A stretch of DNA of 64,000 nt from an uncultured Muribaculaceae bacterium (GTDB lineage: Bacteria; Bacteroidota; Bacteroidia; Bacteroidales; Muribaculaceae): positions 8,994-72,993 of the forward strand of contig CABUTS010000006.1 in the NCBI GenBank assembly GCA_902494515.1, read 5' to 3'. A program made the translations under genes and the position numbers. The notes beneath the pieces were generated by a model, which saw nothing but the letters and a program-made list of their open reading frames with translations, was not told where the DNA came from and did not search any database. This document shows positions 1 to 11,160 of the stretch, in pieces; position 1 is the first letter of the stretch; every line of letters begins with the position of its first letter.

Positions 1-2400
1 GCCGGGGGCAGTGTAGTCCAGGGCCAGGTTGACGGCGGTCTGCGGGGTGGAGGTGCAGGTGTAGTTCTTGAGGTAAACCTGACGGACCTGATCGGGATAA
101 AGGCCGTTCTCGGTGGAACGCAAACCCATCGGGTTGTTCTTGTACTGATACTTGGCGTAGGTCCCAGCAGCCGAGAAGGTCAGCGACGGGAGAATCTTGA
201 AGGCGGCGCCGACCTCGATACCCTTGTACTGGCGTTTCACGCCGCGGAGGGCGAAGTTGGTGAAGGTGTTGAGGGTTTCGTCGTAGAAGCCCATGCGCTC
301 CATGGCGTCGTCCATATTCACGAAGAAGGCACCGACGCTGCCGCGGAAACGGCGGTAGTTGAAGGTGTAGTTACCGTCGACCGCGAGGGTCTTCTGCGAC
401 TTGAGGTCGCCGACGGTGGTGTCCTTGTAACGGGGCGAGATGTAGGCGTCATTGACCAGCGGAGCCTGAGTGCCGTACTGGGCGCGGACAGTGAAGTAGT
501 TGCGGCCGTCGAGCTTGTAGGTGATGCCGGCCTTCACGGCGTAATCGGTGAAAGAGTGAGTGGCGGACTTGCCCAGAGAGTTCTCGGGGGCGCGGCCATT
601 GCGCATGTGGCCGAAGCGGTAGAACTGCTCCCAGGAGATTGTAGCGCCGTAGTTGATGTCCCAGTGAGCGTAGCTGTGCTGGTTCTGAACCCAGGCCTGG
701 AGGCGTTGCACATGGAAGTTGTAGTCATAGCCGAAGCGGTCACCCTTGACGACGCGACGGTTGGGACGGTTGAGGTCGTTCTGGAGAATGTCGGGGTTGG
801 CCGTCGGGTCATACATATCGCGGTCGGAGAAGGGATCGATGTCGACCCAGAATTCACCGCCGAGGAGGTCGCGGATCGTCATGTAGTCGGCCGAGCGGGT
901 GTAGTTGTAGTTGACGCCCCCCTGGAAGGTGATGTTGTCGCTGAAACGGTGGTTCACGGTGGAACCGATGATGAAGTTGAACTGCTTGGAGTGCTCCATC
1001 TGCTGGATGTAGCTCGAGCCGATGCGGTCCTTTTCGGGGAGCCCTTCGTTCTGACGGTTGTTCAGGTAGTTGGTCTCATACATGAAATCCCAGTCGATCT
1101 GCCGGATGCCGCCGATGTCATTGCGCCAGAGGTTGGCGTAGTAGTCATACATCTCCTGGTCGGGAGTGTCCTGGTTCTCAGTGAAGTATGAGGGGAGATT
1201 CTTGTAATAGTCGGGCTTCGGGTCGTTGGCGCGGTAGTAGTTCAGACGCGTGCGGGCGAAGCTGGTCCAGCGGAAAGCGGCCGAGGTGTTGACGGTGGTG
1301 TTTTCGTTCTTGAACAGATGGGTCAGCATCAGAGTGGGGTCGAACTTCTCGCGGATATTGTCGGAGCGCTTCTTGCCGTTCTGCCAGCCCCAGGTGGGGT
1401 TGTAGAGATTGTCGCCTGTGAGGTCATAAACCTCCTGCACGGTAGCCTTGCCGTTGGCATACTGGGTCGGGGCGCCGTAGAGGGTCAGCGTTACGGAGTT
1501 TTTCCGGCCGAACTGCTTCATCAGCGACATGAACAGACCGCCCGAACGATAGAATGTGCCGGGAACCACACCTTCGTCGGAGTAGCGGGCGATGGCCGAC
1601 ATTGTCAGGGCGAAACCGTTGGCGGTCATGCCGGACGAGTATGTAGCCATGCCGCGGAACTTATAGTTGGCGTTAGTGTAGCTCAGAGTTCCGTTGAAGC
1701 CGGGGGCATAGGTGTCGGTGATGGTGTTGAAGTTCTGCGAACCGGCGATATCGCCGAAACCGTAGGCTGCTCCGCCCAGACCGACGGTGGCCGTGGAGTT
1801 ACGGAAGGCACGGGAGGTCATGCCACCGAGCTGCGAGAAGGAGAAACCGCCGCGGATGAGGTCGTTCATCGGCAGGGAGTTGATGTAGGTCTCCTGATAG
1901 CGGCTGCCGACACCGCGGTAGTTGCTGTAGAGGGGCGAATAGCCGTAGCGGGTGAACTTGTAGTAGATGTCGTCCGACGCGCCGGTTAGGGCGGTGACGT
2001 TCTGGCTGTTGCCGTCCTCATCGTCGAGGAGCGACTCGTCGAAGAGCGACTCCTGCTGGCTGTCAAGATTGAAATTGTCGGCGGCGGAGTCATCTGAAAT
2101 AATGATGATGTTGCCGACATTCACGGTCTGGTCGTTGTAGAGGCGCACCTGCGATGCACCGGGAGCATAGCCGGGAGCTTCGACCGAGAGGATAGCCTCG
2201 CCGGGGCGGGCTGTTGAAATGCGGAAATCACCGGCAGGTCCCGTCATTACGGTAATGCCCTGATCCTGGATTGAAATGGTAGCACCGGGGATGGGACTCC
2301 CCGAATCTGCGTCTACCACCACGCCCGAAACCACTGCCGTCTGGGCCAGTGCGGGGATGGCTGCCGTCAGCAGCATCAATAGAAACAGTTTGAATTTCAT
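1..2400 (-). CDS. TonB-dependent receptor, 5' part (3' end outside window)
   Basis: Outer-membrane beta-barrel receptor that would import a ligand with energy from TonB/ExbBD. Reading from 2400 down to base 1 gives 800 uninterrupted codons and the frame is still open at the window edge. Residues 1-20 are a signal peptide ending in ALAQ. Residues about 21-95 form a carboxypeptidase-regulatory-like domain (SGVVVDADSGSPIPGA), typical of Bacteroidota receptors. A plug region follows (YINSLPMNDLIRGG, FGDIAGSQNF), then long stretches of alternating aromatic/polar barrel strands. No SusD partner is visible upstream, so the substrate is unknown; the next clear genes upstream are unrelated. The family call is firm, the ligand is not assignable. 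Confidence 0.9.
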   Translation of the reverse strand, partial: MKFKLFLLMLLTAAIPALAQTAVVSGVVVDADSGSPIPGATISIQDQGITVMTGPAGDFRISTARPGEAILSVEAPGYAPGASQVRLYNDQTVNVGNIIIISDDSAADNFNLDSQQESLFDESLLDDEDGNSQNVTALTGASDDIYYKFTRYGYSPLYSNYRGVGSRYQETYINSLPMNDLIRGGFSFSQLGGMTSRAFRNSTATVGLGGAAYGFGDIAGSQNFNTITDTYAPGFNGTLSYTNANYKFRGMATYSSGMTANGFALTMSAIARYSDEGVVPGTFYRSGGLFMSLMKQFGRKNSVTLTLYGAPTQYANGKATVQEVYDLTGDNLYNPTWGWQNGKKRSDNIREKFDPTLMLTHLFKNENTTVNTSAAFRWTSFARTRLNYYRANDPKPDYYKNLPSYFTENQDTPDQEMYDYYANLWRNDIGGIRQIDWDFMYETNYLNNRQNEGLPEKDRIGSSYIQQMEHSKQFNFIIGSTVNHRFSDNITFQGGVNYNYTRSADYMTIRDLLGGEFWVDIDPFSDRDMYDPTANPDILQNDLNRPNRRVVKGDRFGYDYNFHVQRLQAWVQNQHSYAHWDINYGATISWEQFYRFGHMRNGRAPENSLGKSATHSFTDYAVKAGITYKLDGRNYFTVRAQYGTQAPLVNDAYISPRYKDTTVGDLKSQKTLAVDGNYTFNYRRFRGSVGAFFVNMDDAMERMGFYDETLNTFTNFALRGVKRQYKGIEVGAAFKILPSLTFSAAGTYAKYQYKNNPMGLRSTENGLYPDQVRQVYLKNYTCTSTPQTAVNLALDYTAPG

Positions 2401-2506
2401 GTTAAGGTGTTATGTTGATATGATTATAATCAGATTCTCAACTGATTAGGTGTTGGTGCAAAGTATCTGCGCAGTCCCAGTGAGCCGACGACGCGTTATT
2501 AGCCCG

Positions 2507-2541
2507 TAAAGATACGCAAAAAATTATTAATAATCCTCAAA
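2507..2541 (-). promoter_or_regulatory. Putative promoter of the TonB-dependent receptor
   Basis: On the minus strand a TATCTTTA box (2507-2514) resembles the Bacteroidota -7 element TAnnTTTG. A TTTG (2538-2541) lies 23 nt upstream of it, slightly longer than the usual 19-21. It would give a leader of about 100 nt before the start at 2400. Confidence 0.4.
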
Positions 2542-2650
2542 TCCGTCACGCTTTTTTCTTATGTTTTACAACATATCAGACAACTTCCGCCCAATATCTC
2601 AAACATAACATTCAGGATTTAGCGCTCATCGTAACCGCCGCTGTTAGGGG

Positions 2651-2862
2651 TTATATATTATTAACGAATATAACTGTGGAATCGTTCTTGACAACGAAGT
2701 TGAAAATTTTACCCTCCTCGGTCCGGCACTGCCAGACCGTAGCGTCGTCATCTCCAGGCATCCCCCCCTGTAAGACCTCTCCCGCATAGCCCCCAACGGC
2801 GACGAGCATCCGCTCCCCGCCATCACCATTCCAACCCCCAAAACTATAATTGCTTTCTTCAT
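2651..2862 (-). pseudogene. Small lipoprotein gene split by a frameshift at a G7 run
   Basis: From 2862 one frame gives a lipoprotein-type signal (MKKAIIVLGVGMVMAGSGC, with Cys at residue 19), but then runs into low-quality sequence. The neighbouring frame continues with a plausible compact protein end (CRTEEGKIFNFVVKND then STVIFVNNI and stop at 2651). The two frames can be joined at a run of seven G (plus-strand C run 2762-2768). This suggests either a broken gene, a phase-variable tract, or a sequencing error. Product unknown; about 70 residues if joined. The signal-peptide segment has a second copy at 3903-3983. Confidence 0.5.
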
Positions 2863-2920
2863 CCTCTAACTGGTTATTCACAAAGTCAGCACTTTGCAAT
2901 CTTTACGCCAGATATATTTC

Positions 2921-3142
2921 TCAAGCAATCTTGCCGGTCTCTATTTCGGATTTCAGGTATTGGAACAGATAAACTGCGCCCTGATAATAGAGCCCACATT
3001 CCGGGTCATTCAGTTTGGCGAAGGTCGTTGAGGAATATAGCTCATCGAGAGCGCGGCGTATATCCCATCCATACTCATTCATCAGCATCTCGGTTAATTC
3101 AGCAGCTAGACACTCTATCTGAAACTGTATATCCTGACTCAT
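2921..3142 (-). CDS. Small conserved protein, third gene of the DUF3791/DUF3990 cassette
   Basis: A 73-residue acidic protein, all-helical in appearance, with no signal peptide or membrane segment. The N-terminal helix (IQFQIECLAAELTEMLM) precedes YGWDIRRALDELY and an aromatic C-terminal part (GLYYQGAVYLFQYLKSEI). Its start codon overlaps the stop of the DUF3990 gene by 4 nt (ATGA), so the two are translationally coupled. I recall similar proteins next to DUF3990 genes in other Bacteroidales, but can name no function. Its small acidic nature and coupling make an antitoxin or accessory-subunit role plausible (inference). Confidence 0.75.
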   Translation of the reverse strand: MSQDIQFQIECLAAELTEMLMNEYGWDIRRALDELYSSTTFAKLNDPECGLYYQGAVYLFQYLKSEIETGKIA

Positions 3143-3627
3143 AATTCAATGCGGGTTAGAAGGTTTACGGCTTTGGAAGTGCCAAAAAAGTACTGAACAG
3201 CGTGATCCCCCCGAAATTTCAGTTCCTCAACAAGAGACGCCACAGACAAATAGCCCATAATATAGCGGCGAATCTGAACACCAACAGTATCATCGGCTAT
3301 CGGACCAATCACAATATCATAAGGGTGAACCGGCGTATCGGAGTTGATTTTGCGATTTTTTACCACAAACTCAGCCCATTCTTCAGAGTAGCCAGGGAAT
3401 ACCTTTACATTAAGTCCGAGTTCTTCCGCTTTGTTTTCGTCAAATTCAAAGCAGGACAATGTGGGCTGACCTTCGTTTTTAAAACGAACTGTACGAATGG
3501 CCATTGCTATAGCCTGATCGGGGTTCGCGTTGAGGTAGAAACCCTGCCCGAAATCTTTTCCCCGTTTGCTTTTGGAAAGGTCAATCTGCTTGATGGCGAC
3601 ATTCGAGCCATGGTAAAGACGAATCAT
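3139..3627 (-). CDS. DUF3990 domain protein, ADP-ribosyltransferase-like
   Basis: A 162-residue soluble protein. The N-terminus reads LYHGSNVAIKQIDLSKSK followed by KDFGQGFYLNANPDQA. The YHGS and FGxGFYL elements are those of DUF3990, which resembles the ADP-ribosyltransferase fold (NAD-binding His, then the Tyr-containing strand). A YDIVIGPIADD segment follows near residue 105. Near the C-terminus, QYFFGTSKAV occupies the place where a catalytic Glu would be expected; here a Ser is present, so activity is uncertain (inference from fold comparison, not an alignment). It overlaps the DUF3791 gene before it and the 73-residue gene after it by 4 nt each, forming a tight three-gene unit. Confidence 0.75.
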   Translation of the reverse strand: MIRLYHGSNVAIKQIDLSKSKRGKDFGQGFYLNANPDQAIAMAIRTVRFKNEGQPTLSCFEFDENKAEELGLNVKVFPGYSEEWAEFVVKNRKINSDTPVHPYDIVIGPIADDTVGVQIRRYIMGYLSVASLVEELKFRGDHAVQYFFGTSKAVNLLTRIEL

Positions 3628-3848
3628 AAACGGCCTCCTTTCCGATAGCAGAGTTCCTGGAGGTCGGAAACGGCATCATCGATAGAGAGCGTGTGCTCGG
3701 CCGCATAACAGTCCATAAGAAAATCTATGCCGGTAAAACGGCGCAAATAGGCATAAGCCTGTTGGTTAGACAAGCCGAAGCGTTGTGCAAAAGCGCCGAC
3801 ACACGCCACCACATATTCTATCCGGTCAAAAAGTTCTTTCTTATCCAT
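3624..3848 (-). CDS. DUF3791 domain protein, first gene of the cassette
   Basis: A protein of 74 residues with the compact DUF3791 signature: RIEYVVACVGAFAQRFGL, then QQAYAYLRRFTGIDFL, then HTLSIDDAVSDL. The ATG at 3848 is chosen over an upstream in-frame TTG at 3881, because that TTG is part of the promoter -7 box (3879-3886) and would not be in the transcript. Its stop overlaps the DUF3990 start by 4 nt. Function is unknown. Consistent pairing with an ADP-ribosyltransferase-like protein suggests a toxin-antitoxin or effector-control role (inference). Confidence 0.75.
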   Translation of the reverse strand: MDKKELFDRIEYVVACVGAFAQRFGLSNQQAYAYLRRFTGIDFLMDCYAAEHTLSIDDAVSDLQELCYRKGGRL

Positions 3849-3878
3849 AGACGGCTGACAATGTTTGATGTTACGCCA

Positions 3879-3908
3879 CAAAAGTAATAATAATTTTCGA
3901 AACTACAA
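3879..3908 (-). promoter_or_regulatory. Promoter of the DUF3791/DUF3990 cassette
   Basis: On the minus strand a perfect TAnnTTTG -7 box (TACTTTTG, 3879-3886) lies 19 nt downstream of a TTG (3906-3908). The transcript would begin about 25 nt before the ATG at 3848. The promoter overlaps the end of the duplicated signal-peptide remnant at 3903-3983. Confidence 0.7.
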
Positions 3909-3983
3909 TTGACAACCGAAAATAAACAATCCGCTCCCCGCCATCACCATTCCAACAGCCAAAACCAAAGTAGCTTTCTTCAT
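3903..3983 (-). pseudogene. Second copy of the lipoprotein signal-peptide segment (remnant)
   Basis: An ATG at 3983 opens a 26-residue frame starting MKKATLVLAVGMVMAGSG, nearly identical to the start of the small lipoprotein at 2862. It loses the lipobox Cys position, reads LFIFGCQL and stops at 3903. The DNA identity covers about 55 nt. It is a truncated duplicate whose 3' end merges into the cassette promoter, so the cassette now sits between the two copies. Confidence 0.55.
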
Positions 3984-4006
3984 ATCCTATATTCACATCT
4001 TGTTAT

Positions 4007-4039
4007 AACTGACTACCAGTGTTTACAACTGACTACCAG
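4007..4039. repeat. 20-bp direct repeat, two copies
   Basis: AACTGACTACCAG occurs at 4007-4019 and 4027-4039, a period of 20 bp, just downstream of the truncated antitoxin remnant. It may mark the breakpoint that removed the rest of that gene. Confidence 0.6.
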
Positions 4040-4105
4040 CTATTCCAACTCCTCAACTCGTTTGAGGGCTACCTTATACTGCATTTCATTTTCTATCTTT
4101 GTCAT
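4040..4105 (-). pseudogene. HigA-type antitoxin remnant (first 21 codons)
   Basis: Starts at 4105, ten bases after the HigB stop, and reads MTKIENEMQYKVALKRVEEL before a stop at 4040. The IENEMQY...RVEEL pattern is the N-terminal signature of helix-turn-helix antitoxins that follow HigB toxins in Bacteroidota (family knowledge). Everything after codon 21, including the helix-turn-helix, is missing, so it cannot act as antitoxin. Confidence 0.6.
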
Positions 4106-4115
4106 ATCTAACAAT

Positions 4116-4355
4116 TTAAATGGTGGAACAATAAATCCTATCGTATTCCTTATGAGTGCCTATAAACCTTATCAACACAAATTGCGGAATAAATTTAATA
4201 ACAACAACCATACGATAATCATTGCCTTTAATATTAAAAACATAATGTTGATTACCGACATAATCAACTGAATTGTATGTTGCTTTGATATCTGCAAAAC
4301 AATTCCATTGGGCCTTCTTGACTTTGCAAACCCAATCTTCAAGTGCAACCCGCGA
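4116..4355 (-). pseudogene. higB: HigB-type mRNA interferase toxin, 5'-truncated
   Basis: The minus frame 4355-4116 gives 79 residues: ALEDWVCKVKKAQWNCFADI, then YNSVDYVGNQHYVFNIKGN, then YRMVVVIKFIPQFVLIRFIG and THKEYDRI. This matches the RelE-like fold of HigB ribonucleases over most of their roughly 100 residues. The N-terminal 15-20 residues are missing: an in-frame TAG (4356-4358) precedes SRVALE and no start codon precedes it. The C-terminal His/Tyr region that contributes to RNA cleavage is intact. With only a 21-codon HigA remnant behind it, the pair is judged inactive. Confidence 0.75.
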
Positions 4356-4464
4356 CTATGGATTGCTTCTCTTTACGGTATCTGTCCGAAATACAGTGAT
4401 ACTATTTTATGATAAAACGAAAATCCCCGGCGGCCTGGAGGGGGCGCCGGGGAATAGCTATCGA

Positions 4465-7912
<3,448 letters not shown>

Positions 7913-8110
7913 GCAAAAATTTTCCATTCCTCCCCACTTTATCCTGAAAATGACCATTTCCACCCCTAATCTTGACATATTTCTCCTCTTTGCCACCCTG
8001 CCAATTCAAAAATAATTTCAAAATCTCCGGTTTCATGCCGATTTTGCCCGCCAGTTACATCCGCAAACGATTATGCTACAAACGCGGAAGCCGATTGCGG
8101 AGCGAATCCG

Positions 8111-8118
8111 TAACTTTG
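8111..8118 (+). promoter_or_regulatory. -7 box upstream of the GH115-like gene
   Basis: TAACTTTG matches TAnnTTTG, 42 nt before the ATG at 8161. No TTG is present at -33, so the promoter may need an activator or be weak. Confidence 0.45.
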
Positions 8119-8160
8119 CAGTTGCAAAATCATACCGGCTGAAAATCATACCGCAATACC

Positions 8161-9357
8161 ATGAACCGCAATCTGCTGACCCTGCTTTTAATCCTCATAG
8201 CCCTGCAAGCTGCTGCCGCCGGGCGTTTCATCAGTTTCAGTCCCTGTGCCGACACTGATTTCTCCCTGACGCAAACCTCCGACACCGTCCGTTTTGACCC
8301 GCAGGACTGGGAAGGGGTGAAAATGGCGGTCGGCTCCCTGCGCAACGACCTGCAGGCTGTGACCGGAAGTCCCTGCACCCCGGTTCTTGTCGGCACCGTA
8401 GGCAAAAGCAGCATCGCCCGCGAATACCCCGAAATTGCCCGCATGCTCAAAGGGAAATGGGAGCAGTTTATCATCACCCCGGTAACAGACAGTAAGAATG
8501 ACCGCAAGGCGCTGCTGATCCTCGGCTCCGACAAGCGCGGCACCATCTACGGCATCTATGAACTGAGCCGTCAGATCGGGGTCTCCCCCTGGTACTGGAT
8601 GGCCGATGCGCCCGTCAGCCGCCACGATTCGATATACGTCAGCAAAGGGATGTTCACCGACGACGAACCGAAAGTCAAGTACCGCGGCATCTTCATCAAC
8701 GACGAATGGCCTTCGTTCGGCACCTGGTGCGAGAACCGGTTCGGCGGCATCAACAGCAATGCCTACAGCCGCGAGTATTCGATTCCGGCACACCGTTTCA
8801 GCCGCAAGAAAGCCGGCAGCGGCGCGGAGTGGATTTTCCTCCCCGACCTGGGCCGCGGCGAGGGGTGCATGGGCAGCAGCAATGTCATGGCCGAGCAGTC
8901 CGGCGCGTCGCTCGAATACGACGTGGTGACCGACGGGGATACCGCCACCTTCGCCATCGGCATACTCCCGACGCAGGATATCCTGCCGGAGCGCGGCCTG
9001 CGTCTCGGTATTCAGGTCGACAGTCTGCCGATGCAGGTGGTCGACGCCCGCCGCGGGCTGGTCGATACGTTCAACGAATACACCCCTGAGAATCTGAGCG
9101 TTTCGAAGGTACTTAAACCGCTGCCCCCGCGCAGCCGTCTGTCGCTGAGCGGATTCGTCGGCGGGACTACTCTCCCGAGGCGCAAGGAGGTGTTCGACAA
9201 CATCCGCTGGCTCGAAGCCTCCTTCAGCGTGCCGGCAGGGCGGCACACTCTGAGGCTGGTGATGATCGACCCGGAAACAATTGTCGAACAGATTGTAGTG
9301 AACCCCGACAACAACAGCTACAGCTACTTCGGCAACGGGTTCTTCGCGGAGAAATAA
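8161..9357 (+). CDS. GH115-like protein lacking its catalytic barrel
   Basis: A 398-residue secreted protein. After a signal peptide (MNRNLLTLLLILIALQAAAA), residues 20-200 match the N-terminal domain of GH115 xylan alpha-glucuronidases (KWEQFIITPV, LILGSDKRGTIYGIYELSRQ, SPWYWMADAPV, VKYRGIFINDEWP). Directly after FGGINSNAY (about residue 203) the sequence jumps to what resembles the C-terminal beta-sandwich of the same family (GSGAEWIFLPDLGRGEG, ASLEYDV, PAGRHTLRLVMIDPE, EQIVVNPD). GH115 enzymes are normally about 800-950 residues with the catalytic (beta/alpha)8 region in between, so some 450 residues are absent while the frame stays open. It is probably not a glucuronidase any more; a binding role or decay are both possible. 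The GH43 gene follows after 21 nt. Confidence 0.75.
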   Translation: MNRNLLTLLLILIALQAAAAGRFISFSPCADTDFSLTQTSDTVRFDPQDWEGVKMAVGSLRNDLQAVTGSPCTPVLVGTVGKSSIAREYPEIARMLKGKWEQFIITPVTDSKNDRKALLILGSDKRGTIYGIYELSRQIGVSPWYWMADAPVSRHDSIYVSKGMFTDDEPKVKYRGIFINDEWPSFGTWCENRFGGINSNAYSREYSIPAHRFSRKKAGSGAEWIFLPDLGRGEGCMGSSNVMAEQSGASLEYDVVTDGDTATFAIGILPTQDILPERGLRLGIQVDSLPMQVVDARRGLVDTFNEYTPENLSVSKVLKPLPPRSRLSLSGFVGGTTLPRRKEVFDNIRWLEASFSVPAGRHTLRLVMIDPETIVEQIVVNPDNNSYSYFGNGFFAEK

Positions 9358-9378
9358 AAATTATGTAAATTACTGATT

Positions 9379-11058
9379 ATGAAGAATCTAATTATATTAT
9401 TGCTGACGTATCTGGCGGTTTGCAGCCCGTTGCGCGCACAGCATGTCGCCGACAACGGCGACGGCACGTTCACCAACCCGGTAATCTTCGCCGATGTCCC
9501 GGATCCCGACATCATCCGCGTCGGCGACAACTATTATATGGTTTCCACCACCATGCATTTCGCCCCGGGCTGCGGCATCATGAAGAGCCGCGATCTGGTG
9601 AACTGGAAGATTGTGAACTACGCCTACGACGTTATCGACGACGGCGACCGCTTTGCCCTGCGCAACGGTCAGAACGACTACTCCGCCGGCTCCTGGGCCG
9701 CCAATCTGCGCTACGACCCCTACGAGAAGCTCTATTACATGATCATGACCTGCAACACCACCGGCAAAACCTATTTCTATGTCACCGACGACATCGAAAA
9801 CGGGAAGTGGCACGCCAGCACCACCGACAAGTGTTACGACCCGGGGCTGCTGTTCGAGGACACCGGCAGCGGGATGAAAAAGTATGTGCTCCACCCGGCC
9901 GACAATTTCGAGGACCATGCGATGTACCTGCGCGAAATGACCGTCGACAAGGACTGGAACGTCAGCGTCGGCGATCGCACCAAAATTATAGACTACGCCA
10001 ATCTGGAGAATCCCGCGCAGGGGCTGCGCGCCGAAGGCTATCACGCCTACAAAATCGGCGACTGGTATTATGTGTTCATGATTCAGGGCAAAGGTGCTCA
10101 GCGTCAGGAGATTGTATGGCGCAGCCGCAAGCTCTTCGACGGCGAGTGGGAGGGCCGCCTGGTGTTCGGCGGAGAGATGCTCGACTCCGACGGCAAGAAG
10201 GTTCTGGAGACCAACGGCAACGCCCAGGGGGGCGTAGTGCAGGCCAAGGACGGCCGCTGGTGGTGCTTCCTGTTCAAGGACTACGGTTCGCTCGGACGTA
10301 TGCCGGTGCTGTTCCCGATGAAGTGGAGCGAAGACGGCTGGCCCATGGTCGGATATAACGACCACGAGGCGCCCCTGGTCGTGGATATGCCCGCGAAAAG
10401 CAGCGGTGTCAGCAGCATCGTGGAGGATGACGATTTCAACCTCTGGAAGCCCCGCAAGAGCAAGTCGCGCTTCGGCTCATGGAAGCCGGGGCTGAAACTT
10501 TGCTGGCAGTGGAACCATGTTCCCGACCACGACGGATGGTCGCTGACCGACCGCAAGGGGTGGCTGCGCCTGAAGACCACCTCCACCGCCCGGAATATCC
10601 GCGAGGCACGCAACACACTGACACAGCGCACCGTGGGTCCGAAATGTTCGGCTTCCGCACTGCTCGACTTCTCGGGGATGAACGACGGCGACGTCGCCGG
10701 AATGGCGTCCTTCCAGAACCGCTACGGCTTCGTCGGAGTACGCAAAGAGGGGGGCAAAAACTACCTGGTCATGCACCGCGCCACGGCGAAAAACGATGCT
10801 GACGGTAAGGAGATCGCCCGCCTCCCCATCGACGGCAATAAAGTCTGGCTCCGGATTGACCACGACTTCACCGACCGCACCGACAAGGCGACCTTCTTCT
10901 ACAGCCTCGACGGCCGACAGTGGCAGCCCATCGGCGACGAACTGCAGATGCACTACGACTGGCCCGACTTCTGCGGCTACCGCTATGCCCTCTTCAATTA
11001 CTCCACCCAGGCCCCCGGCGGCCATGCCGACTTCGACTTCTTCCGTTTCGCCAGGTAA
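9379..11058 (+). CDS. Glycoside hydrolase family 43 (beta-xylosidase/arabinofuranosidase type)
   Basis: Secreted enzyme of 559 residues acting on xylan- or arabinan-type chains. The signal peptide (LIILLLTYLAVCSPLRAQ) precedes a five-bladed propeller. The catalytic base Asp is in the DVPDPDIIRVGDNYYMV motif; the general acid Glu is in RAEGYHAYKIGDWYYVF; the pKa-modulating Asp is expected near NLRYDPYEKLYYM. The C-terminal roughly 200 residues form a beta-sandwich (LLDFSGMNDGDVAGMASFQN, LRIDHDF, FFYSLDGRQWQPIG) usual for the beta-xylosidase-type subfamilies. It forms a two-gene unit with the GH115-like gene. Exact substrate cannot be decided from sequence alone. Confidence 0.9.
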   Translation: MKNLIILLLTYLAVCSPLRAQHVADNGDGTFTNPVIFADVPDPDIIRVGDNYYMVSTTMHFAPGCGIMKSRDLVNWKIVNYAYDVIDDGDRFALRNGQNDYSAGSWAANLRYDPYEKLYYMIMTCNTTGKTYFYVTDDIENGKWHASTTDKCYDPGLLFEDTGSGMKKYVLHPADNFEDHAMYLREMTVDKDWNVSVGDRTKIIDYANLENPAQGLRAEGYHAYKIGDWYYVFMIQGKGAQRQEIVWRSRKLFDGEWEGRLVFGGEMLDSDGKKVLETNGNAQGGVVQAKDGRWWCFLFKDYGSLGRMPVLFPMKWSEDGWPMVGYNDHEAPLVVDMPAKSSGVSSIVEDDDFNLWKPRKSKSRFGSWKPGLKLCWQWNHVPDHDGWSLTDRKGWLRLKTTSTARNIREARNTLTQRTVGPKCSASALLDFSGMNDGDVAGMASFQNRYGFVGVRKEGGKNYLVMHRATAKNDADGKEIARLPIDGNKVWLRIDHDFTDRTDKATFFYSLDGRQWQPIGDELQMHYDWPDFCGYRYALFNYSTQAPGGHADFDFFRFAR

Positions 11059-11084
11059 CTTGCTGATTAACGGTAACGCGCAGA

Positions 11085-11160
11085 ATATCTGCCGGCGAAT
11101 CTGATATCTGCCGGCGAATCTGATATCTGCCGGCGAATCTGATATCTGTCAGCGAATTTA
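11085..11160. repeat. 19-bp tandem repeat, four copies
   Basis: ATATCTGCCGGCGAATCTG occurs three times exactly (11085-11103, 11104-11122, 11123-11141) and once degenerate (11142-11160), with a further partial match after it. It lies 26 bp after the GH43 stop. The rest of 11059-11269 shows no gene. Confidence 0.85.

Noticed and set aside
556..1989. Plus-strand open frames opposite the TonB-dependent receptor
   Set aside because: The minus strand codes 800 uninterrupted codons of a recognisable receptor; the plus frames are compositionally shadow-like.
3849..3881. Upstream TTG start for the DUF3791 gene
   Set aside because: The TTG is part of the -7 box TACTTTTG, so it would not be transcribed.
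3909..4271. Plus-strand frame of 120 codons
   Set aside because: It lies opposite the HigB/HigA remnants, with no recognisable motif and a Ser/Asn-rich random composition.
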